NCBI GenBank assembly: GCA_016839905.1
Contig: JAEOTJ010000315.1
Span: forward strand, 1 to 31,302
Direction of reading: 5' to 3'
DNA from: Promethearchaeota archaeon
GTDB taxonomy: Archaea; Asgardarchaeota; Lokiarchaeia; Sigynarchaeales; SOKP01
Length of the DNA: 31,302 nucleotides
In this document: one piece after another, positions 25,713 to 31,302 of the stretch
How the letters are laid out: each line of letters opens with the position of its first letter
Numbering within the stretch: position 1 is the stretch's first letter
The notes under the pieces: model-generated
Told to the model about the DNA's origin: nothing
Databases searched by the model: none
The model's input: only the letters and a program-made list of their open reading frames with translations
Position numbers and translations under genes: made by a program

Positions 25713-26975
25713 TTACTTGAAAAAATCCAATATTTGAAATTGTTTTGAGATTATATGTTCAATAGTGGTTATTTGAATTTTCTTTGAAAATTCAAACGAT
25801 TTTAAATATTCTTGACTAATATATAAGAAATTACTTTTTTCTTTGAATCGTGTATTTATTATTATAACATAATTTTCATAAAGGTTCCAATTCTCTTTTC
25901 CTTTCATGTAATTTTGAACAGTATTTTCTTCGAGTTTTGATTTTAGTTCTCTTAAAAAAGTTTTTTTATTAAAAACTTCATCCTCAAATAATAAATAATC
26001 AACAATAATCTCGGAATTCTCTTTATTTTTCAGTATGATGATGCCTTTCTGTTTTTGTTTTTCATAATTGAATTCGATTTTTTTTTCTATAGCCATTTGG
26101 TGAATTTTATATATTAAAAATTGATAATCTAAAAAATATCCGATCTTTCCTTGGTTTATCTTATTTTCAATGATTTCTCTGAATGTTCCATTAATTTCAT
26201 AACCAATACTCTTTCTAAACAAGGATTTAGCGACTTTTAGAGTGGTACCAGAGCCTAAAAAAGGATCTAATATAGTATCTCCGATAAAAGAAAACATTCT
26301 GATTATTCTATAGGGTAATTCTTCAGGAAACATCGCCACGTGTTCTTTTTGAACGATACCGGGAAACCTCCAATGCCCTACATACCATTTTTTCCACTCG
26401 CTCAGAGAAATTTTGGATAATTCTTTTGTTTTTAAATTAGTTTTTCTCTCTTTTCCTTCATATTTTTTAAAGATAAGGACATGTTCATAATCGTAAGTTA
26501 ATAACCCATTTCTAGGGTAGTATATGGAGCCCATTAAGGAACAACCACCAGTTGTATTAGTTGTACTAATTTTCTGCCAAATGGTATCTCCTAAAAAATC
26601 AAACCCTAACTCCATACAATCGTTAATGATTTGACTTGCGATTGATAATATTCTATATCGCCCGTATTGAGCGGTTCTTAAGTATTGATCACCAATATTT
26701 ATAACCATTCGACATTGAGGCTCAAGAACTCGATGACATTCTCTCCATACTGCTTTTAATCGTTTAAAATAATCCTCAAAAGAATCAGGAAACCCAATCT
26801 GATTTTCTAGCTCATAATCCTTAATTTTTCCATAAGGAGGTGAGGTTACTATTAATTGAATTAAGTTATCCTCAATTTCCTCCATACTTTCTGAAGATTT
26901 ATAATAAATAATTGGTTCTTCTATATTGAACGACACTTCTATATTAAACAACACATCGTGAAACTTAAATTTCAC
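25713..26975 (-). CDS. N4-cytosine/N6-adenine DNA methyltransferase (beta-class order) with C-terminal extension
   Basis: A SAM-dependent DNA methyltransferase of the N6_N4_Mtase family. Catalytic motif IV, TSPPY, is at residues 44-48. The SAM-binding motif I, DPFLGSGTT, is at 237-245, so the order is motif IV before motif I (beta class). TSPPY is the form commonest in N4-cytosine enzymes. The ~155 residues after motif I (from about 265) are unusual: charged, with a strand-rich block (EIIVDYLLFEDEVF, ENYVIIINTRF) and no motif I recognise. This part may be a target-recognition or dimerisation domain. It is the first gene of the accessory right end; the recognition sequence is unknown. Confidence 0.88.
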   Translation of the reverse strand: MKFKFHDVLFNIEVSFNIEEPIIYYKSSESMEEIEDNLIQLIVTSPPYGKIKDYELENQIGFPDSFEDYFKRLKAVWRECHRVLEPQCRMVINIGDQYLRTAQYGRYRILSIASQIINDCMELGFDFLGDTIWQKISTTNTTGGCSLMGSIYYPRNGLLTYDYEHVLIFKKYEGKERKTNLKTKELSKISLSEWKKWYVGHWRFPGIVQKEHVAMFPEELPYRIIRMFSFIGDTILDPFLGSGTTLKVAKSLFRKSIGYEINGTFREIIENKINQGKIGYFLDYQFLIYKIHQMAIEKKIEFNYEKQKQKGIIILKNKENSEIIVDYLLFEDEVFNKKTFLRELKSKLEENTVQNYMKGKENWNLYENYVIIINTRFKEKSNFLYISQEYLKSFEFSKKIQITTIEHIISKQFQILDFFK

Positions 26976-27171
26976 TTTTAAAAAAATCTATATTTTATAC
27001 AAAAATCAGAGATAAATAACCTCTCTTAAATCCTTAGAAAGCAATTTAATTATATTAAATTTACTAATATGATTACAAGAAAGAAAAATGCATTGAATTA
27101 TATGATAAGTATGATCCCTATAAACGAGGTAATTTTTAAGCCTTAAATCTCTTTTTTATCTTATTTTTAAA

Positions 27172-27540
27172 TTATATTTTTAATCTAAAGATATTTTTTA
27201 TATGTGTTTCTATTTCATTATATTTACTATTACTAATTATTCCTCTTTTATATTTAAATCTATTTTTACTAATTGATTTCATTTGGAAAACCAATGCAAT
27301 AGAATCACTACTTAATCCATTTTTATTATTTCTCTTTATTTTTGTTGTATAAGGAAAACGGTGAGCTCCTAATTCTCCTGTAAATGGTATAAGTAATACC
27401 ATATCGCCGGTTTTAAACTCCTTAATTATTAGACAAGGTCTTACTCCTTTTTGTTCATGACCTTGTGAATCAGTATAAGTTACATCAACTTGCCATATTT
27501 CTTTGAATTTTGGTTTAAAGTATTTCCAATTATTAGCCAA
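27172..27540 (-). CDS. MazF/PemK-like toxin
   Basis: A 122-residue protein with the CcdB/PemK-like barrel pattern. KEIWQVDVTYTD stands at the GDIW position, KGVRPCLIIKEF has the RP(C/V)(L/V)I motif with the conserved arginine, and VLLIPFTGE, RFPYTTKI and DSIALVFQMKSISKNRF complete the fold. MazF/PemK proteins are endoribonucleases that cleave mRNA or other RNA, and are held inactive by an antitoxin. The usual short MazE-type antitoxin is absent. Instead it lies 21 bp downstream of a YwgA/Panacea-like gene on the same strand, which makes that protein the candidate antitoxin. Confidence 0.78.
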   Translation of the reverse strand: MANNWKYFKPKFKEIWQVDVTYTDSQGHEQKGVRPCLIIKEFKTGDMVLLIPFTGELGAHRFPYTTKIKRNNKNGLSSDSIALVFQMKSISKNRFKYKRGIISNSKYNEIETHIKNIFRLKI

Positions 27541-27561
27541 TATATTGCACCCTTAGATAAA

Positions 27562-28113
27562 TTAATCAATGTTGTCCCACATATCTAATTCTTTTCTAAT
27601 TTCTTCTGTTAAATACTCTGGTTTAAATAATAGTTCTTTAGAAATGTTATTAGAAATTATAATCATAGATTCTTTTAGATGAGATTTCATTTTTTTGACC
27701 GTTGCAAAAATATCATCATCAGAAATATCAGGGTTTTCTTGTTTAAGATAAATTATGGTTGATATAGCTTCTAATAATTCTGATTCATAATCCTTAGTTA
27801 AATAATGACCTAACACATTCTCCTTAATTTTATCTGCAATCTGTCTCTCACTCTCATTTAAAACATAATCAGTTTCTAAATTTACAATAACATCTGGAAA
27901 ATTATAATAATCTTGGGCTAAGACATGAGAATACGGACCATGAACATAGATATTGAATTCGTGATAAAGATCCATCCCCAAACCTTTACAAAGATATGCG
28001 ATCTTTTGAATTTTAAATCTTGAGTTAAACGAAATATTAGGACTATCAGATCTCTCTATTGAAAATCCTAAATATTTTAAAACTGCTATGATTTTTTTAT
28101 AACTCGGTTTCAT
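27562..28113 (-). CDS. YwgA/Panacea-like protein, candidate antitoxin
   Basis: A 183-residue soluble, mainly helical protein. RFKIQKIAYLCKGLGMDLYH followed by FNIYVHGPYSHVLAQD is the LQKLxYL...YGPYS pattern of YwgA-type proteins, related to the SocA/Panacea (DUF4065) antitoxin fold. Panacea proteins neutralise a wide range of toxins directly. The rest is helical and charged (YLTEEIRKELDMWDNID at the end). Its ATG overlaps the stop of the winged-helix regulator by 4 bp (ATGA), and the MazF-like gene follows after 21 bp, so all three genes form one translation-coupled cassette. The antitoxin role is inferred from family and position. Confidence 0.62.
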   Translation of the reverse strand: MKPSYKKIIAVLKYLGFSIERSDSPNISFNSRFKIQKIAYLCKGLGMDLYHEFNIYVHGPYSHVLAQDYYNFPDVIVNLETDYVLNESERQIADKIKENVLGHYLTKDYESELLEAISTIIYLKQENPDISDDDIFATVKKMKSHLKESMIIISNNISKELLFKPEYLTEEIRKELDMWDNID

Positions 28114-28448
28114 TTATCCCTCTCCAACAACTTTTTGATTAATTCTATCCAATTCATAATTTTTTCTAATTCTTTTTTACCATTTTTTGTTATTGTATAA
28201 TATTTAATTTTCTTTTTATCTAAAATAGTATCTTCTTCCTTGAGATAATTAATCTTTGTGAGAACTTTAAGATTAGAACTTAAGTTTCCATCAGAAATAT
28301 TTAATGCCGTCTTTAATTCTCTGAATTGGATTCCATCTATAAAATAATAAAATAATGCTAAAAGAAGGCTTCTATTTAAAGTACAAGCTTTTGAGTTAAT
28401 CCTTTCAGTTCCTTTAATAATTTTATCCAATATTTGATTTATTGACAT
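28110..28448 (-). CDS. Winged-helix transcriptional regulator
   Basis: A 112-residue single winged helix-turn-helix domain. LLLALFYYFIDGIQFRELKTAL is helix 1-2, NISDGNLSSNLKVLTKINYL is the recognition helix pair, and KIKYYTITKNGKKELEKIM is the wing and C-terminal dimerisation helix. This layout is found in the MarR/PadR-like archaeal regulators (winged helix DNA-binding domain, HTH_34 type). A strong Shine-Dalgarno (GGAGGA) precedes the ATG at 28448. As the first gene of the cassette with the YwgA-like and MazF-like genes, it is probably the autorepressor of the operon. Confidence 0.82.
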   Translation of the reverse strand: MSINQILDKIIKGTERINSKACTLNRSLLLALFYYFIDGIQFRELKTALNISDGNLSSNLKVLTKINYLKEEDTILDKKKIKYYTITKNGKKELEKIMNWIELIKKLLERDK

Positions 28449-28745
28449 AAATAATATTCCTCCAAAAATATATTAGAATGTAAGTATTTAAAGATAAAGA
28501 TTTTCTTTTTTTTTGAAAGTAAAATTTTTAATTAAAAACCATAGTTTATATATGAATATTATTATATAAATCTACTTACTCTAAAAGATTTATAATTTAA
28601 TACTTAAATATCATTAGAAATCTCTAAAACGGCTTAAAAATAGTGTTTTTGTTAATGATAAAAGTTTTATTTAGTATAAAATAAATAATTCATCAATTCC
28701 AGGAAAAAAATAAAATTCCTTATTTTTAGGTAAAATAAATAGAGG
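28449..28745. other. AT-rich intergenic region without a gene
   Basis: This 297-bp gap separates the toxin cassette from the gene ending at 28746. Both neighbours are on the minus strand, so the left part must carry the promoter of the cassette. I find no ORF of note, no tRNA cloverleaf and no repeat array. Confidence 0.5.
28458..28464 (-). promoter_or_regulatory. Strong Shine-Dalgarno for the regulator/toxin cassette
   Basis: On the minus strand GGAGGA precedes the ATG at 28448 by about 8 nt, the strongest ribosome-binding site in the right third of the window. A TTTAAATA-type TATA candidate lies about 25-30 nt further upstream (around 28482-28492), so the transcript leader would be short. 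Confidence 0.5.
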
Positions 28746-29363
28746 TTAATCCTTAAGATTTTCAGAAATTAATTTATAAAAATCAATTTTTTGCTTTAAT
28801 TTAGGTCTAAAGATTCTTTTATGGAAGTTTTCATCCCAATAATTTCGTAAACTATCGAGAAAAAAGTAAATATGAAGGATTTCTGATCTCTTCATTTTTA
28901 GAACATTTTCAGTAATCTTCTTACTTTTTCTTAAGAATTGGTTTATTTCAGAATGGAATTTAAGTTCAGTTTTATTTATATCATAACCCCACAGTTGAAT
29001 CTCATAAGGACTACTATTATAAATTCTAAAATATTCCTTGTCTTCTTTTTCAAAAACAATCCCGAGATATTCAGAGTATTTCTCAAAATTCTGTTCAATG
29101 AATGTTGAGATGAAATATATTTTATCTGAGATTTTTGAAAATTTTTCTTTAAATTTTTCCTCTCTTTTAGGATCTTCTCTGACTAAGATTAGTATTTTCT
29201 GACGTTTAAAACAAAAGTATATAAAGGACTCTATTAATTCATAAAACTTTTGAACTCTTTTAGTAAGTTGTCTATCATCCTTTATATGATCCCATAAAAC
29301 AATGAAAATAGCAATAATACCACTAATTCCTGCGAAAAAGCTTATAATCTCAAAGACACTCAA
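28746..29363 (-). CDS. Membrane-anchored hypothetical protein
   Basis: A 205-residue protein of no family I recognise. One N-terminal hydrophobic segment (SVFEIISFFAGISGIIAIFI, residues 2-21 and slightly beyond) is followed by a positively charged, mainly helical cytoplasmic domain. This domain includes QKILILVRED, a long helix ending FSKISDKIYFISTFIEQ, and a basic C-terminus (RPKLKQKIDFYKL). There is no nucleotide-binding or nuclease motif. It is in the accessory right end between the toxin cassette and the zinc-ribbon membrane proteins. A single-helix anchor with a cytosolic helical domain would suit a membrane-linked effector, but that is a guess. Confidence 0.6.
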   Translation of the reverse strand: MSVFEIISFFAGISGIIAIFIVLWDHIKDDRQLTKRVQKFYELIESFIYFCFKRQKILILVREDPKREEKFKEKFSKISDKIYFISTFIEQNFEKYSEYLGIVFEKEDKEYFRIYNSSPYEIQLWGYDINKTELKFHSEINQFLRKSKKITENVLKMKRSEILHIYFFLDSLRNYWDENFHKRIFRPKLKQKIDFYKLISENLKD

Positions 29364-29678
29364 AATTATTCACTTAGGAATTTTATTTTATTTTTTTAAT
29401 ATTTTATTCATAAGAATATTTTATTTTATGAAATATTTAAGCTTTGTGTCAAAAAATATAAGTAGCGATACTCTTAACGATACTATTATGATACTGATAA
29501 ATTTAATTATGAGTAGTAATTCATTTTATATTAAATTAAAAATAGATCCTCTCTAATGCATTCAGATCTATTCTTGAAAAACACTCTTTCAAGAATAAAC
29601 AAATGAGTTGACTTTAAAGTAAATTCTTTTAAATGATGAAACAAAAATAGAAATAAAGTAAAAGAAGAGTTTAATTAA
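29364..29678. other. 315-bp intergenic region between divergent genes
   Basis: It contains no convincing gene. A 42-codon plus-strand frame (29428-29556) is unconvincing. It does hold three GATACT copies at 29467, 29479 and 29490, and an 11-bp perfect stem-loop at 29569-29597. Promoters for both flanking genes must lie here. Confidence 0.5.
29569..29597. repeat. Perfect 11-bp inverted repeat with 7-base loop
   Basis: TATTCTTGAAA and TTTCAAGAATA are exact reverse complements flanking AACACTC. It lies 81 bp upstream of the first zinc-ribbon membrane gene, inside a promoter region. It is a candidate operator for a dimeric regulator, or an RNA hairpin; no T-run follows, so a terminator is less likely. 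Confidence 0.6.
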
Positions 29679-30095
29679 ATGTCTAATTGTATAAATTGTG
29701 GTTTGAAAATTACTGAAGAGCAGAATAAAAATTTTAGGAGATTATGTCCTGATTGTATTCGAATCTTTGAAATAGATAATTTTAAAATAGGAAGATTAAT
29801 GTTATGGATTGGTGTTGGGATGTTTATTATAATTGGTATTCCAATGGTGTTAATGTTCTCTATAAATTATTATTATTATGAATCAACATTATTGTATATT
29901 AATGGATTAATCCTATTCTTGACTTTAGGTTTTATCTTATTTTTAATATTTTCAGGTTGGATTAAATATAGTAGATTAAGAATTATTAGAAAACAAGCAT
30001 TAAATAAAAGAAGTGTTTTACAATTAATTAGAGAGTCCGGAGAGTTGTTTAGAGATAAAGAGAAAATAAAACAGCTTTCAAAGAAATTAAGATAA
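29679..30095 (+). CDS. Zinc-ribbon membrane protein, copy 1
   Basis: A 138-residue protein. An N-terminal zinc ribbon (C4, C7, C23, C26: CINCGLKITEEQ ... LCPDC) is followed by two transmembrane segments (about 40-62 and 70-92) and a basic, probably helical C-terminal tail (RLRIIRKQALNKRSVLQLIR). The function is unknown. The ribbon is the short type often used for protein or nucleic acid contacts. It is followed after 34 bp by a second gene with the same ribbon spacing and length, so the two are tandem paralogues. Confidence 0.75.
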   Translation: MSNCINCGLKITEEQNKNFRRLCPDCIRIFEIDNFKIGRLMLWIGVGMFIIIGIPMVLMFSINYYYYESTLLYINGLILFLTLGFILFLIFSGWIKYSRLRIIRKQALNKRSVLQLIRESGELFRDKEKIKQLSKKLR

Positions 30096-30129
30096 AAAGT
30101 AATGAGAATCAATAAAAAATAGTAGAAAT

Positions 30130-30546
30130 ATGCCTCATTGTAAAAATTGTGGAGAAAAGATCACCGAAGACCAAAAAGAGAATTTTAATCATCTATGTCC
30201 TGCTTGTATTCGATTAGAACAACAAAAATCAATGATTTCTCAACAACCACTAAAAGTTTCAATTGAACAAGAAAAAGTTTTTGCAGATAAAGTGGGTAAT
30301 ACATGTGCTCTTTTTGCTTTGATTTTTTTATCGATAGTATGTGGGTTTTTCTTCTATCGTTTTTATACTTTTTACAATATCATTATATTGATTTTATTAT
30401 TTTATTATAAACATTATCGAGTTAAGAATAAATTAGATATCTCAAAAATAGATATAATATTAACTATCTATTTAATTATTACAGGGATTATGTGGATTAT
30501 GGATTTGGTATATTTTTATTCTTTAATAATAAACAATGGATTTTAA
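30130..30546 (+). CDS. Zinc-ribbon membrane protein, copy 2
   Basis: A 138-residue paralogue of the preceding gene. Cysteines C4, C7, C23 and C26 are at identical positions, and CKNCGEKITEDQ ... LCPACIR is nearly the same wording. The rest has diverged: a polar linker (residues ~30-53) precedes three hydrophobic segments, ending YFYSLIINNGF, and the basic tail of copy 1 is missing. Similar ends with different membrane parts suggest duplication followed by fast change, or domain shuffling behind a shared ribbon. The function is unknown. Confidence 0.75.
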   Translation: MPHCKNCGEKITEDQKENFNHLCPACIRLEQQKSMISQQPLKVSIEQEKVFADKVGNTCALFALIFLSIVCGFFFYRFYTFYNIIILILLFYYKHYRVKNKLDISKIDIILTIYLIITGIMWIMDLVYFYSLIINNGF

Positions 30547-30673
30547 TTAAACCATACTTATATACATATTTTTGAGTAATAATAGACAAGAATAATTGAT
30601 TGAAAATGGAGAATTAAAAGCAAAACTCTTTGAATCTTCTAAAGCAATTGTTTTTGAGATATAATTCTTTCTA

Positions 30674-30693
30674 ATCTAATATCATCTAATATC
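30674..30693. repeat. Two tandem copies of a 10-mer ATCTAATATC
   Basis: ATCTAATATC occurs twice head to tail in the 151-bp gap between the second zinc-ribbon gene and the minus-strand genes at the right end. It may be a slippage product in AT-rich DNA or a small protein-binding site. Confidence 0.4.
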
Positions 30694-30697
30694 TCAG

Positions 30698-30847
30698 TCA
30701 TAGCGATTTAATTCCATTTCTCTTGAGTTTTTTTAATTCCTTTCGTGATACTATAGTAATTGGTTTATAATATTCAATTCCCGGTCTTTCTACATGTTTT
30801 ATGTAGAAATCATTACCAATTTTCAATAAATCATTATTATTAAGCAT
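30698..30847 (-). CDS. 49-residue hypothetical protein
   Basis: A small basic protein (MLNNNDLLKIGNDFYIKHVE to the C-terminal KELKKLKRNGIKSL). A longer frame starts at 30898 but would overlap the end of the preceding gene. ATG 30847 starts 19 nt after that gene's stop and is preferred. The DDL-type acidic start followed by a lysine-rich tail could be a nucleic acid- or partner-binding peptide. No family is recognised. It might also be the detached C-terminus of the truncated gene upstream. Confidence 0.4.
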   Translation of the reverse strand: MLNNNDLLKIGNDFYIKHVERPGIEYYKPITIVSRKELKKLKRNGIKSL

Positions 30848-30866
30848 TATTATATCAATCCATTGA

Positions 30867-31302
30867 TTAATTTTTATTAAGAAATTCTGCCGTTTCACTA
30901 TATCCTAAGTCAATATGATACCTCTTAGGATTACTCCTAAAATCTAAGTCTTCATTATACCTATCAACAAGTTGAGATACGCTTACCGGCTTATCATTTG
31001 CAATATTATTAATATAACAAGCTTTTGCGAAATCTCTTATGATTAGTTCTTTCTTTCTTTTATAATAGTAAATTCCATAAAATTGAGGTAAGATACTTAT
31101 AATGATCTTACCTTTTAACATTTGATAAAATTCCAGAGGTTTGAACTTTTTCTTCTCATATTCATAATAAGTAGTGGTTTTGCTAGTCCCATAACCAAAA
31201 TGTACTCTTTTTATCAATCCAATCCAAGAATTTATATCATTAATGCAGGATCTTTTCCAACTTGAATGATTAAGAAAATCCCTTAATTCTCTATCATTAA
31301 GA
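30867..31302 (-). CDS. C-terminal part of an unrecognised gene, cut by the window edge
   Basis: The minus-strand frame is open to the last base, giving at least 144 residues, so the gene starts outside the window. The visible part is rich in Tyr, Lys and aromatic residues (IKRVHFGYGTSKTTTYYEYE, ILPQFYGIYYYKRKKELII), with a later RDFAKACYIN and an acidic-basic DRYNEDLDFRSNPKRYHIDLG stretch. It looks like a soluble DNA- or RNA-related protein, but I see no transposase, integrase or nuclease signature. The small ORF 19 nt downstream may be cotranscribed or a remnant. Confidence 0.55.
   Translation of the reverse strand, partial: LNDRELRDFLNHSSWKRSCINDINSWIGLIKRVHFGYGTSKTTTYYEYEKKKFKPLEFYQMLKGKIIISILPQFYGIYYYKRKKELIIRDFAKACYINNIANDKPVSVSQLVDRYNEDLDFRSNPKRYHIDLGYSETAEFLNKN

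Noticed and set aside
24975..26975. A complete restriction-modification pair
   Set aside because: The neighbour of the methyltransferase shows only a zinc ribbon, without any nuclease motif.
27069..27146. A 25-codon plus-strand frame between the methyltransferase and MazF-like genes
   Set aside because: It is isolated, has no ribosome-binding site and is no longer than expected by chance.
29428..29556. A 42-codon plus-strand frame upstream of the zinc-ribbon genes
   Set aside because: No Shine-Dalgarno, no family, and its upstream extension runs antisense into the neighbouring gene.
1..31302. CRISPR arrays, tRNA or rRNA genes, insertion sequences
   Set aside because: Scanning the gaps by eye on both strands showed no regularly spaced repeats, cloverleaf with a T-arm GTTCRA motif, or transposase motifs. 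Short tRNAs in coding regions were not looked for.

Overview
The window looks like an AT-rich chromosomal segment of an archaeon. It carries SRP54, FEN1 with a C-terminal PIP box, the Nob1 rRNA-processing nuclease, Cdc48, a HerA-type ATPase, aIF5A, an AMMECR1 protein and a TrmY-like SPOUT protein. The solitary Roadblock/LC7 protein, together with the base composition, makes an Asgard archaeon (Promethearchaeota/Lokiarchaeia-like) the best guess. No rRNA or tRNA was found to prove it, so the lineage is an inference.

Layout. 1-376: the 3' end of a membrane protein cut by the window edge. 565-4075 (+): purB, purM and a PfkB-type sugar or nucleoside kinase, a purine-centred operon. 4154-6236 (+): a CPBP intramembrane protease, a small metallophosphoesterase and a Roadblock/LC7 protein. 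6320-10585: an alpha/beta hydrolase (-), nadC (+), a NikR-like ribbon-helix-helix protein without nickel ligands (-), a sugar-phosphate-isomerase-like TIM barrel with a 28-residue leader ORF (-), and two unrecognised plus-strand genes, one probably a TIM barrel. 10595-14779 (-): AMMECR1, dihydroorotase, the TrmY-like protein and SRP54. 14953-20777 (+): a split aIF5A, NAD kinase, Nob1, FEN1, Cdc48 and a small winged-helix-like protein. 20769-24871 (-): a HerA-family ATPase, a four-helix membrane protein and an FGGY kinase.

From about 24.9 kb to the end the content turns accessory. It holds a zinc-ribbon protein of unknown role, a DNA methyltransferase with an unassigned C-terminal region, and a compact cassette of winged-helix regulator, YwgA/Panacea-like protein and MazF/PemK-like toxin. 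These are followed by a membrane-anchored hypothetical protein, two tandem zinc-ribbon membrane paralogues, and a truncated gene at the right edge with a small ORF behind it. Spacers here are longer and families are poorly recognised.

The most unusual signal is aIF5A. Its N-terminal hypusine domain (14953-15144) and C-terminal OB domain (15173-15412) are encoded by two ORFs 28 nt apart, with a stop codon at the interdomain linker and a change of frame. The N-terminal piece has no ATG, GTG or TTG start and appears to begin at ATT behind a strong Shine-Dalgarno. The PfkB kinase shows the same apparent ATT initiation, so non-canonical starts may be real in this genome. Flanks of the aIF5A spacer can pair and cover the second start codon, which suggests coupled translation of the two halves. 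Other points of interest are a PurM of the long Bacteroidetes type, suggesting gene transfer, the decayed SAM site of the TrmY-like protein, and the putative three-gene toxin-antitoxin cassette.
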